Positions 18,945 to 27,716 of a stretch of 64,000 bases of DNA are shown here, one piece after another. The position numbers were made by a program, and so were the translations under genes. The stretch covers positions 1 to 64,000 of the forward strand of contig CAVXIQ010000006.1 in the NCBI GenBank assembly GCA_963761905.1, written 5' to 3'. Every line of letters starts with the position of its first letter. Position 1 is the stretch's first letter. This DNA is from Gaiellasilicea sp963761905. Its GTDB lineage: Bacteria > Actinomycetota > Thermoleophilia > Gaiellales > Gaiellaceae. The notes under the pieces were generated by a model. The model was not told where the DNA came from. It saw only the letters and a list, made by a program, of their open reading frames with translations, and made no database searches.

Positions 18945-19903
18945 TCGAGCTCGCCCCGATTGACCTCGCCCAGGTCGAGCGGGCGCGCGAGACGATCCGC
19001 GGAGCCGCGATCCGAACGCCGCTCGTCCGCCTCGACGCGCCCGAGACTGCGGCCGAGATCTGGCTCAAGCTCGAGTGCCTGCAGCCGATCGGCTCGTTCA
19101 AGATCCGCGGTGCGGTCAACGCGATCCGGCAGGCGGCGCCAGAGCAGGTCGCGCGAGGCGTCGTCACCGCGAGCGCCGGGAACATGGCGCAAGGGGTCGC
19201 CTGGGCGGCGCGGGAGCTCGGCGTGCCGGCGACGATCGTCGTTCCCGAGCACGCGCCGGCGACGAAGCTCGCCGCGATCGAGCGGCTCGGCGGCACGGTC
19301 GTCAAGGTGCCCTACGAGCGCTGGTGGCAGACCATGCTCGACTCCCACTTCGAGGGCATCGAAGGGCTCTTCGTCCATCCGGTTCAGGATCCGGCGGTGA
19401 TGGCCGGGAACGGCACGATCGGGCTCGAGCTCGCCGAGGACCTCGCGCACATCGACGCCGTGCTCGTTCCCTGGGGCGGCGGCGGGCTCTTCACCGGGAT
19501 CGCGAGCGCGCTCGCCGCGGTCAGCCCACGCACGCGCCTGTACGCCGTCGAGCCCGAGACGGGGGCGCCGCTCGCCGCCGAGCTCGCGGGACACGCCGAG
19601 CCGATCGACTATCGAGCCTCGTTCGTCGACGGCGCGGGCGGTAAGAGCCTGCTGCAGCCGATGTGGGAGCGCGCGCGGCCCCTGCTCACCGGCTCGCACG
19701 TCGCGTCGCTGGACGAGACGGCCGCCGCCGTGCGACTGCTCGCAGAGCGCGCACGGGTCGTCGCCGAGGGCGCCGGCGCGCTCGCAGTCGCCGCGGCGCT
19801 GAAGCATGGCGCGGCGGGCGAGCGGATCGTCTGCGTCGTCTCCGGCGGGAACATCGACGCCGAACGCCTCGCCGAGATCCTCGCCGGCCGAACGCCGCGC
19901 TGA
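18941..19903 (+). CDS. Threonine/serine dehydratase-like PLP enzyme
   Basis: 320 residues of fold-type II PLP enzyme. The Schiff-base lysine is in QPIGSFKIRGAVNA, the substrate loop is TASAGNMAQG, the phosphate-binding loop is WGGGGLFTGIA, and the C-terminus has CVVSGGNIDAERL. There is no ACT regulatory domain, so it is of the catabolic, unregulated type. No ATG/GTG/TTG lies in a suitable place; a CTG at 18941 overlaps the upstream stop as CTGA and has GAGG seven bases before it. Candidate roles: threonine/serine deamination, beta-hydroxyaspartate dehydration or an EutB-like step. Confidence 0.8.
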   Translation: MIELAPIDLAQVERARETIRGAAIRTPLVRLDAPETAAEIWLKLECLQPIGSFKIRGAVNAIRQAAPEQVARGVVTASAGNMAQGVAWAARELGVPATIVVPEHAPATKLAAIERLGGTVVKVPYERWWQTMLDSHFEGIEGLFVHPVQDPAVMAGNGTIGLELAEDLAHIDAVLVPWGGGGLFTGIASALAAVSPRTRLYAVEPETGAPLAAELAGHAEPIDYRASFVDGAGGKSLLQPMWERARPLLTGSHVASLDETAAAVRLLAERARVVAEGAGALAVAAALKHGAAGERIVCVVSGGNIDAERLAEILAGRTPR

Positions 19904-19904
19904 G

Positions 19905-20592
19905 CTACCTCGCCGAACGCGGCCGGCCGACGTAGCGGAAGCCGAGAGCCCTGGATCTCGCCCGAATCGATAAGCGCTTGCTCGAGCACCTCGGTGGCGC
20001 CGTCTCCGAGCAGGCGGTAGAGGTACGGCGTCCACTCGAAGGCCTGCTCGTCGAACCGCTCGGCCAGCCCGCGCAGGAGCGCCTCCTCGCCGTGCAGGGC
20101 GAGATGGTCCGCCTCCCACTCGGCGCGGAGCGCGTCGACCTGTCCCGACTCCTCGCCGCCGGCGGAGCGCGCTCGTCTCTGCCCCGCGAGCCACGCGAGC
20201 GTCGGCTCGTCGAGTCGATCCCACGCGAACTCCTCCACGACGAGCACGCCGTTCGGAGCGAGCAGCCGGGCGATCTTGTCGAGCGCGGCGCCGAGATCGC
20301 GGATGTGGTGCAGCGAGCTGCCCGCCAGCACGCCGTCGTACGGCCCCGGCTCGTCGAGATCCTCGAGCCTCAGCCGCCGGAAGAGGTGGCCCTCCGGCGC
20401 GGCGGGATCGATCCCGAGCACGTCGTAGCCGGCGCGCGCGAGCGCCGTCGTCAGCTCGCCCCGGCCGCAGCCGACCTCGAGCAGGCGAGGGGGCGGCCCT
20501 CCATCCGTGAGCGGAGGCAAGTGCTCGCGGGCGAACTCCTCGAACGGGGTCAACAGTCCCTCGCGGCCGTCGCCACGCCGAGCTTGAGCCAT
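19905..20592 (-). CDS. Class I SAM-dependent methyltransferase (frameshift)
   Basis: About 228 residues. Motif I is LLEVGCGRGELTTALARAGY, with later motifs YDGVLAGSSLHHIRDLGAAL and LLAPNGVLVVEEFAWDRL. An extra base in the CCC at 19949-19951 hides the end; removing it gives ALGFRYVGRPRSAR and TAG at 19905-19907, two bases from the convergent dehydratase stop. The start is uncertain (ATG at 20592 inside the upstream DUF218 gene, or a later TTG). The substrate is unknown. Confidence 0.7.
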
Positions 20593-21065
20593 TCGGAGGC
20601 GATCGCGGCCGGCCAGCGCCACCACTGGACCGGCGCGCCGACCATGGCGAGCCTGCCGCCGTAACAGCGCTCGAACAGCTGCCGGGCCCGGTAGAGGTGG
20701 AAGCGGGAGCTGACGACGACGACCGAGTCCCAGCCGCGCTCGCGCGCAAGCCGTGCCACGAGCCTCGCCTCGCCCCGCGTGGAGTATGGCTCCGGCTTCG
20801 GGCAGAGCACCTCCGCCTGCTCACGGCACATCCGCCTGGTCTGCGGCGAGCGGGCGTCGAGCCCGTCCGAGATCACGAGCACCGGCGCGACCCCGCGCTC
20901 CATGAGCTCGAGCCCCACCGGAAGGCGGAACCTGCTTCCGGCCAGCACCACGACCGCATCGGCCGTCGTGACCTCGTCGTCGTCGTAGAGGATGAAGAGG
21001 AAGACGCTTGCGACGGCGAGCGTGCCGACCGCCGTGAGCCCGAGAACGAGGAGAGGGAGTCGCAT
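20550..21065 (-). CDS. DUF218 (YdcF/SanA-like) membrane protein
   Basis: 171 residues: one N-terminal membrane helix (residues 1-25, LLVLGLTAVGTLAVASVFLF) then a DUF218 domain with ADAVVVLAGSRFRLPVG, VLVISDG, YSTRGEARLVARLARERGW and SVVVVSSRFHLYRARQLFER. These proteins are linked to envelope integrity; no enzymatic reaction is established. The active domain should face outside the membrane. It overlaps the methyltransferase downstream and is divergent from the AlkZ-like gene. Confidence 0.75.
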   Translation of the reverse strand: MRLPLLVLGLTAVGTLAVASVFLFILYDDDEVTTADAVVVLAGSRFRLPVGLELMERGVAPVLVISDGLDARSPQTRRMCREQAEVLCPKPEPYSTRGEARLVARLARERGWDSVVVVSSRFHLYRARQLFERCYGGRLAMVGAPVQWWRWPAAIASEWLKLGVATAARDC

Positions 21066-21083
21066 CTGACCGCCAAGAGTACG

Positions 21084-22209
21084 GTGAGCGTGACTGCGGT
21101 CAGACGGCTGGCGATCGCCGCTCAGGGCTATGGCTCGCGGTATCGCCGGGCGCGCGCGGCCGACGTCGAGGCGACGATCGGGCGGCTCGCGTGCGTCCAG
21201 CTCGACTCGATCTCGACGGTCGAGCGAAGCGACCGGATCACGCTCGCCTCGCGAGCGGGCGACTACCCGCGCGACATGGTCTCCCGCCTCCTGCGCGGCG
21301 GCCGCATCTTCGAGTACTGGGCGCACGAGGCGTGCCTGATCCCGATCGAGGACTGGCCGCTCTTCGCCCCGACGATGCGAAACGGCGGCCGCCGCTGGTA
21401 CGGCGACGTCGAGCGGACCCACCCGCACCTCGGCGACGAGATCCTGGCCGAGATCGGCGAGCGCGGGCCGCTGCCGTCGCGCCACTTCGAGGGGGCGACG
21501 ACAAGGTGGAATGTGGAACTGGAAGCCGGCGAAGGCGATGCTCGAGCTGCTCTGGAACCACGGCCGGCTCGCGGTCGCCGGCCGCCAGGGCTTCCAGCGG
21601 CTCTACGACCTGACCGAGCGGGTGATCCCGCCGGAGGTGCTGGCGCTTCCGGAGCCCGGCGAGGAGGAGCGGCTGCGGCGGCTCGCGCTTCGGGCCGTTC
21701 GGGCACGCGGCGTCCTGACCGCGGCGGGCATCGTCGAGCACTGGCGCCTCAGGGGAGGAGTCGCGGCGATCCAGCCGGCGCTCTCGACTCTCGTGGCCGC
21801 CGGGGAGCTCGTGGAGCTCGAGGTCGAGGACGGCGGAGCGCCGGTCTACGTTCCCGCGGACGCCGAGCTCGATCGCCCACCGCCGACCGCCGCCGTCCTC
21901 CTCTCCCCGTTCGACAACCTCCTCTGGGATCGGCCGTTCGCGCGGCGGATCCTCGGCTTCGACCACCTGATCGAGGTCTACAAGCCGGCGCCCGAGCGAC
22001 GCTACGGGTACTACGTGCTCCCGTTTCTGCGCGGCGACCGGATCGTCGGTCGCGCCGACCTCAAGTCCGAGCGGGGCGACGGCCGGCTCGTCGTCAAGGC
22101 CTTCCATCGCGAGGACGGCGTGCGCGCGTCGGGTGCCCTCGACGACGCGCTCGACCGGGCGCTCGCCCGACTCGCGAGGACGATCGGGCTCGACGAGGTC
22201 GTGCGGTGA
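21084..22209 (+). CDS. YcaQ/AlkZ-like winged-helix DNA glycosylase, copy 1 (frameshift)
   Basis: About 375 residues of the HTH_42 (AlkZ/YcaQ) superfamily, whose members excise alkylated or cross-linked bases. The catalytic Q-phi-D motif of the YcaQ branch is seen as CVQLDSIS near residue 39. Further family blocks are FEYWAHEACLIPIEDWPL, MWNWKPAKAMLELLWNHGRLAVAGR and LLSPFDNLLWDRP. The frame changes between 21495 and 21510. The start is a GTG at 21084 or 21090 with AAGAG upstream. The gene overlaps a second paralogue by GTGA. Confidence 0.75.
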
Positions 22210-23195
22210 CGGTCAGCGCCGAGGAGGCCCGCCGGATCGCAGTCCGCGCGCAGGCGCTCGACGGGAGCGCAAAGGGCGTGCTCTCGACGATCCGCAGACT
22301 CGGCTTCCTCCAGATCGACGTGGTCTCCCCGGTCGCGACGCCGCAGCACCTGGTGCTCTTCAGCCGCCTCGGGCCCGGCTACAACCGCGCCGAGCTCGAC
22401 CGCCTCCTCTGGAAGAAGCGCGCCCTCTTCGAGTGGAACGCGTTCATCTATCCGATCGAGGACCTCCCGCTCGTCCGCGCCCGGATGCGCAACTGGCAGC
22501 GCTCGCGGCACTACAAGCGCGAGCGGTGGGTGCGCGAGTTCCTGACCGAGAATCGCTCGTTCAGGCGCCACATCGTCCGCCGGCTCGAGGCCGAAGGGCC
22601 ACTCCTCTCCCGCGACCTCGAAGACCTGGCCGTCGGCGCCAAGCGCGACCATCGCTGGTGGGGTTCGCGACGCGTCGGGCTGATGCTGATGTCGATGCAC
22701 CTCTACGGCCAGATCGCGGTCGCCGGGCGCCGCGGTGGCGAGCGGCTGTGGGATCTCGCCGAACGCTGGTATCCCGAGACGGAGACGGTTCCGCTGCGCG
22801 AGGCCGAGCGGATTTTCGCGGAGCGCCACTTCCGCACCCAGGGTGTGCGGCTCGTCAAGGGCGAATGGGAGGCGCATCCGGACGCGACCGACGGCCCCGT
22901 GCCGGACCGCGCCGTCCTCCTCTCCCCCTTCGACCGGCTCGTCTACGACCGGGATCGCGCCGAGGCGCTCTGGGACTTCCGCTACCGGCTCGAGATGTTC
23001 GTCCCGCAGGCGAAGCGCGAGTTCGGCTACTACGTCCTGCCGCTGCTCGTCGGAGATCGCGTCGTCGGCCGCGCCGAGCCACGTTTCGACCGGAAGACGG
23101 GCGAGCTCCAGCTTCTCGGCGCCTGGGGCGACACCTCCCGCCTGGACGAGGCGCTCGCGGACCTCGCCGAATGGCTGGGCGCTACGATCGTTTGA
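22206..23195 (+). CDS. YcaQ/AlkZ-like winged-helix DNA glycosylase, copy 2
   Basis: 329 residues, the same family as the gene before it. Q-phi-D is present as FLQIDVVSPV near residue 34, with ALFEWNAFIYPIEDLPLV, LYGQIAVAGRRGGERLWDL and LLSPFDRLVYDRDRAE. Sequence similarity between the two copies is plain in every block, so they arose by duplication, yet they differ enough to suggest different lesions or partners. The GTG start at 22206 overlaps the upstream TGA, and the TGA at the end overlaps the ATG of the cystathionine synthase gene (TGATG). Confidence 0.8.
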   Translation: MTVSAEEARRIAVRAQALDGSAKGVLSTIRRLGFLQIDVVSPVATPQHLVLFSRLGPGYNRAELDRLLWKKRALFEWNAFIYPIEDLPLVRARMRNWQRSRHYKRERWVREFLTENRSFRRHIVRRLEAEGPLLSRDLEDLAVGAKRDHRWWGSRRVGLMLMSMHLYGQIAVAGRRGGERLWDLAERWYPETETVPLREAERIFAERHFRTQGVRLVKGEWEAHPDATDGPVPDRAVLLSPFDRLVYDRDRAEALWDFRYRLEMFVPQAKREFGYYVLPLLVGDRVVGRAEPRFDRKTGELQLLGAWGDTSRLDEALADLAEWLGATIV

Positions 23196-24340
23196 TGGAC
23201 TTCGAGACGCGCGCGATCCACGAGGGGCAGGAGCCCGACCCGGCAACGGGCGCGATCATCACGCCGATCTACCAGACCTCGACCTTCGTCCAAGACGCGG
23301 TCGGGGAGAACAAGGGCTACGACTACGCGCGGGTCGGGAACCCGACGCGCACCGCGCTCCAGACGGCGCTCGCCTCGCTCGAGAACGCGGAGCACGGGAT
23401 CGCGTTCTCCTCCGGGCTCGGCGCCACAACGACGCTGATGCACCTCGTCAACCCGGGCGAGCGCGTCGTCCTGATCGCCGACGTCTACGGCGGCGTCTAC
23501 CGGATGACCTCGCAGGTCTACGAGCCGAAGGGCTACCTGTTCGACTACCTGCCGGCCGCGGAGTTCGCGAACCTCGGCGAGCACCTCGACGGCAACACAC
23601 GGATGGTCTGGATCGAGTCGCCGTCGAACCCGATGCTGAACGTCGTCGACATCCGCGCCGCCGCGGAGGCGGCGCATGCGGCGGGCGCGCTCGTCGTCGT
23701 CGACAACACGTTCGCGACGCCCTACCTCCAGAACCCGCTCGACCTCGGCGCCGATGTCGTCCTCCACTCGACGACGAAGTACCTCGGCGGCCACTCGGAC
23801 GTCGTCGGCGGCTTCGTCGGCACGAACGACCCGACGATCGCGGAGCGCCTCTACTTCCTCCAGAAGTCGCTCGGCGCCGTGCCGGGCCCGTTCGACTGCT
23901 GGCTCGTCCTGCGCGGCCTGAAGACGCTGGCGGTGCGGATGCGGCAGCACAGCGAGAACGCGCGCGCGATCGCCGCCTGGCTCACCGAGCAGCCGATCGT
24001 CACGCAGGTGCTCTACCCGGGCCTCGAGTCGCATCCCGGACATGAGATCGCGAAGCGCCAGATGCGCGACTTCGGCGGGATGATCTCGTTCCTGACGGAG
24101 ACCGAGGAGGAGGCCGTGGAGCTCGTCGGGCGGACGAAGCTCTTCCAGCTCGCCGAGTCGCTCGGCGGCGTCGAGAGCCTGATCGAGCATCCCGCCCGGA
24201 TGACGCATGCCTCCACCGCCGACGCCCCGTTCGCGTCCCCGCGGAACCTGATCCGGCTGTCGGTCGGGATCGAGTCGGTGGACGACCTGCTCGCCGATCT
24301 CGAAGCCGCGCTCGTTCCCGCGGCCGCGCACGCCAAGTAG
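23195..24340 (+). CDS. metB: Cystathionine gamma-synthase/gamma-lyase family PLP enzyme
   Basis: 381 residues of the Cys/Met-metabolism PLP family. N-terminus TRAIHEGQEPDPATGAIITP, then YARVGNPTR, FSSGLGATTTLM, DNTFATPYLQNPL and the PLP lysine in LHSTTKYLGGHSDVVGG; the C-terminus contains SLGGVESLIEHPARMTH. It joins cysteine to an activated homoserine, or cleaves cystathionine; sequence alone does not separate synthase from lyase. It is co-translated with the DNA glycosylase paralogue upstream. A strong hairpin covers its stop. Confidence 0.88.
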   Translation: MDFETRAIHEGQEPDPATGAIITPIYQTSTFVQDAVGENKGYDYARVGNPTRTALQTALASLENAEHGIAFSSGLGATTTLMHLVNPGERVVLIADVYGGVYRMTSQVYEPKGYLFDYLPAAEFANLGEHLDGNTRMVWIESPSNPMLNVVDIRAAAEAAHAAGALVVVDNTFATPYLQNPLDLGADVVLHSTTKYLGGHSDVVGGFVGTNDPTIAERLYFLQKSLGAVPGPFDCWLVLRGLKTLAVRMRQHSENARAIAAWLTEQPIVTQVLYPGLESHPGHEIAKRQMRDFGGMISFLTETEEEAVELVGRTKLFQLAESLGGVESLIEHPARMTHASTADAPFASPRNLIRLSVGIESVDDLLADLEAALVPAAAHAK

Positions 24341-24355
24341 CAGACTGCTACTTGG
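24333..24355 (+). terminator. Perfect hairpin over the metB stop and the next start codon
   Basis: CCAAGTAGCA (24333-24342) pairs base for base with TGCTACTTGG (24346-24355) around a GAC loop. The TAG stop of the metB-like gene lies in the left arm and the TTG start of the MBL gene in the right arm. It may be an attenuator or terminator, or a structure that makes MBL translation depend on ribosomes arriving from upstream. No T-run follows. Confidence 0.5.
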
Positions 24356-25191
24356 TCGCTCCGATCGATCTCCTCCACGGCGGCGCAGAGAAGACGATCG
24401 GCTCGTACCTTCTGGAGACGTCCGACGGTCTGGCCCTCTTCGACTGCGGGCCGACCTCCTGCCTGCCGGCGCTGAGGGCCGGGCTCGCCGAGCGCAGCGT
24501 CGAGCTCGGCGACGTCCGTCACCTGCTCCTCTCGCACATCCACCTCGACCACGCGGGCGCGGCGGGGACGCTCGTTCGCGAGAACCCGGAGCTGACCGTC
24601 TGGGTCTCCGAGGTCGGCGCGCCGCACCTCCTCGATCCGAGCCGGCTCGAGCGGAGCGCGCGTCGGCTCTACGGCGAGACCTTCGACGGGCTGTGGGGCG
24701 AGCTCGCACCGGTTCCGGAGTCGAACCTCCAGGTCGTCGGCGACCGCGTGCTCGGGCTCGAGTGCTTTCCGGCGCCCGGCCACGCCTCGCATCACGTCTG
24801 CTACTTCGACGGCGAGACGCTCTACGCGGGTGATGCCGCGGGGGTGCGGATCCAGCCTGCGAAGAGCGTCTTCCCGCCGACGCCGCCGCCCGACGTCGAG
24901 GTCAGCGCCTGGGGGCGGACGCTGGACGAGATCGAGCGACGCCGCCCCGAGCGCCTGGCCCTGATCCACTTCGGCGTCGCCGACGACGTGGAGCGCCACC
25001 TCGCGGAGCTGCGCGAGCGGCTCGGCGCGTGGGCCGAGCTCGTCGAGCAGGGCGCGACCGAGGCCGAGTTCGTCGCGGCGGCGAGGGCCGACGTGCCGGC
25101 GGCCGACGCCGACGCCTACGACCGCGCGATGCCGTTCTGGCAGTCCTACGCGGGCCTCGCGCGCTGGGCGACGAAGCGGCGTGAGAGCTGA
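24352..25191 (+). CDS. Metallo-beta-lactamase-fold hydrolase
   Basis: 279 residues. The metal-binding motifs are complete: LLSHIHLDHAG (HxHxDH), PAPGHASHHV (third His), LYAGDAAG (bridging Asp) and LIHFGVADD (last His region). The substrate is not predictable; this subgroup includes broad thioester and lactone hydrolases. The TTG start at 24352 lies inside a hairpin and has no visible ribosome site, so coupling to the upstream gene is likely. The C-terminus overlaps the start of the degraded MFS gene by 11 bp. Confidence 0.8.
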   Translation: MVAPIDLLHGGAEKTIGSYLLETSDGLALFDCGPTSCLPALRAGLAERSVELGDVRHLLLSHIHLDHAGAAGTLVRENPELTVWVSEVGAPHLLDPSRLERSARRLYGETFDGLWGELAPVPESNLQVVGDRVLGLECFPAPGHASHHVCYFDGETLYAGDAAGVRIQPAKSVFPPTPPPDVEVSAWGRTLDEIERRRPERLALIHFGVADDVERHLAELRERLGAWAELVEQGATEAEFVAAARADVPAADADAYDRAMPFWQSYAGLARWATKRRES

Positions 25192-26431
25192 CCTAGCGCC
25201 GCTTCGCGAGCGCGAGTTCCGGCTTCTCTTCGCGGGTCGCACGGTTTCGCTACCTCGGCAGCGCGATCGCCCCGGTCGCGCTCGCGTTCGCCGTCCTCGA
25301 CCTCGACCGGCTCGACGACCGACCTCGGGCTCGATCCTCGCCGCGCGGCTAGATCCCGCTGATCGTCTTCATCCTGGTCGGCGGGATCTTCGCCGACCGG
25401 CTGCCGCGCAACCGCGTCATGGTCGGCGCGAACGTGCGTCAGCGGCGCTCGCACAGGCGCGCGGCCGCGCCTGCTCCTGATCGCGGGAACGCCGAGATCT
25501 GGCACCTCGCGGCGCTCGCAGGCGTTCGAACGGGATCGCTTCCGCGTTCTTCTTCCCCGCCTCGTCCGGCATCGTTCCCCAGACCGTGCCGCGCCGCCTG
25601 CTCCAGCAGGCGAACGCGCTGCTCCGGCTGGCGATGAACGCGGCGCATGATCGGCGGCGCCGCGCCGGCGGCTTCCTCGTGGCGGCGTTCGGCTCGGGCT
25701 GGGCGATCGCCGTCGACGCCGGCACGTACTTCGCTCGGCGCGGTCTTCATCGCGCTGATGCGGATGCCGGCGAGCCTGCGATCGAGGCGCACGCACTTCC
25801 TCCGCGAACTGCCGACGGCTGGCGAGAGTTCCGCGTCGCGGACGTGGCTCTGGGTGATCGTGCTCCAGTTCTCGTTCGTGAACGCTGGTCGACCATCGGC
25901 GCGATGAGCGTGCTCGGTCCGGTCGTCGCGCGACGAGGAGCTCGGCGGCGCGCGCGGCCTGGGGCTTGATCCTCGACCGCGCAGGCGGTCGGGCTCGTCG
26001 TCGGCGGCCTGTCGGCCTCCGCTGAGACCGCGGCGGATGCTGCTCGTCGCGACGCTCGCGATCCTCTCTGATGCCGCTCGGCTGGTCGCGCTCGGCTTCC
26101 CGCTCGCGCTCCCGACCATCCTCGTCGCCGCCTTCGTCGCGGGGGTCGGGATCGAGATCTTCGGCGTCCTCTGGGACACGACGATGCAGCAGGAGATCCC
26201 ACCTGAGTCGCTCTCGCGCGTCTACTCCTACGACGTGCTCGGGTCGTTCGCGTCGATGCCGATCGGGCTCTCGATCGCCGGCCCGATCGCCGATCGCGAT
26301 CGGCGTCCGAGCACGCTCTGGTGGCGTGCGCGATCGTCGTCGCGTCGCGACGCTCCGCCGTGCTGCGCCGTCCGGCGACGTGCGCGAAGCTCGAGCCGAC
26401 GCGGAGTGCCGACGTCACGTCCAGCCCGTGA
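25181..26431 (+). pseudogene. Major facilitator superfamily transporter, heavily frameshifted
   Basis: Pieces in all three frames add up to a 12-helix MFS exporter of about 410 residues: LREREFRLLFAGRTVS at the start, LPRNRVMVGANV (the loop between helices 2 and 3), AAFGSGWAIAVDAGTYF, WLWVIVLQFSFVNAG, then TILVAAFVAGVGIEIFGVLWD and VYSYDVLGSFASMPIGLS. At least eight frame changes occur, more than in any other gene of this size here. It is either a decayed gene or a poorly determined stretch. Its end overlaps the convergent MATE gene. Confidence 0.65.
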
Positions 26432-27716
26432 CGAGCCAGCGGCGGCTCGCGAAGCGCCGGCCCATCAGCACGAGCCGAACGACGATCAGCACGACGAGAG
26501 CGGCCCAGACACCGACGATTCCCCAGTCGAACGCGTAGGCGGCGAGCGAGACGGCGGCCGAGGCCGCGAACGCGGCGACCATCGACCAGGCGAGGTACGG
26601 CCCGTCGCTCGCGCCGATCAGGATCCCGTCGAGCGCGAAGACGGCGCCGTTCAGCGGCTGCATCAGCGCAAAGAGGAGCCAGATCGCGGCGACGCGCTCG
26701 AGCACGAGGTCGTCGCCCGTGAACGCGCGAGGGAGCACGCCGGAGAGCGCCACGAGGATTGCCGCGAACACGACGCCCGCGTACACCCCGAGCCAGATCA
26801 TCCGCGCGCTCGCGTCGTAGGCCCGCTCGGTGTCGCCCGCGCCAAGCCCCCGTCCGACGAGCACCTGGCCGGCGATCGCGATCGCGTCGAGCACCAGGGC
26901 GAGGAAGATCCAGAGCTGGAAGGCGATCTGGTGCGCGGCGATCGAGGCGTCGCCGGAGCGCGTGACGAGCGCGCCCGCGAGCGTGAACGCGGCCATCAGC
27001 GCAGCGGTACGGATGAAGATGTGCCGACCGACCTTGATCAGTCGCCGCATCAGCGCCGCCCGGGGCCGGATGTCTGCACGCGCCGAGCGGAGGATCAGAA
27101 CGACGAAGGTGACGCCCATCCCGGCCTGCGCGAGCACCGTCCCCCACGCCGAGCCCTCGATCCCCCAGCCGAAGCCGTAGACGAAGAGGAGCTCGAGGAT
27201 CAGGTTCGCGACGTTGCCCGCGATCAGGACACGCAGCGGAGTGCTCAGGTCGGCGACGCCGCGCAGGTAGCCCTGCGCGCCGATCGCGATGAACGCGAAC
27301 GGGAGCCCGAGCGAGACGATCTGAAGGTAGGTGACGGCGTAGTCGGCGGTCTGTCCCTTCCCGCCCATCGCGCTCACGATCGCCGGGGCGAGCGCGATCA
27401 CGAGTGCCGTCAGCACGATCCCGACGCCGAGACAGAGCCAGAGCGCCTGCGCGCCGAGCTGTCTCGCCGCTCGCTCCTCACCTGCGCCGGAGGCGCGGCC
27501 GACCTGCGCGGTCGTCCCGTACTGGAGGAAGTTGAAGATCGCGAAGAGGGCCGTCAGCACCGTCGCCGCGATCCCGAGCGCCGCGAGCTGCTCTCGGCCC
27601 AGGTGCCCCACGATCGCGGTGTCGACGAGGATGTAGGACGGCTCGGCGGCGAGCGCCCCGAGCGCCGGCACCGCAAGGCGAAGGATCTCGCGGTCGTACT
27701 GGCTCCTGAGCCTCAC
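26415..27716 (-). CDS. MATE family efflux transporter
   Basis: 433 residues with 12 hydrophobic helices in two related halves, starting RLAVPALGALAAEPSYILVDTAIVGHLG, typical of the NorM/DinF multidrug and toxin extrusion family, which exports cationic compounds using Na+ or H+ gradients. The GTG start at 27716 overlaps the stop of the SDR gene (GTGA), so it is the last gene of a CDF-SDR-MATE operon. There is no frame disruption. Confidence 0.9.
   Translation of the reverse strand: MRLRSQYDREILRLAVPALGALAAEPSYILVDTAIVGHLGREQLAALGIAATVLTALFAIFNFLQYGTTAQVGRASGAGEERAARQLGAQALWLCLGVGIVLTALVIALAPAIVSAMGGKGQTADYAVTYLQIVSLGLPFAFIAIGAQGYLRGVADLSTPLRVLIAGNVANLILELLFVYGFGWGIEGSAWGTVLAQAGMGVTFVVLILRSARADIRPRAALMRRLIKVGRHIFIRTAALMAAFTLAGALVTRSGDASIAAHQIAFQLWIFLALVLDAIAIAGQVLVGRGLGAGDTERAYDASARMIWLGVYAGVVFAAILVALSGVLPRAFTGDDLVLERVAAIWLLFALMQPLNGAVFALDGILIGASDGPYLAWSMVAAFAASAAVSLAAYAFDWGIVGVWAALVVLIVVRLVLMGRRFASRRWLVTGWT

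Noticed and set aside
17072..19903. 943-residue frame running through the reductase, cyclodeaminase and dehydratase genes
   Set aside because: Only its last third (from 18941) carries conserved protein motifs; the rest is the out-of-frame shadow of the two upstream genes with Arg/Ala/Gly-rich nonsense.
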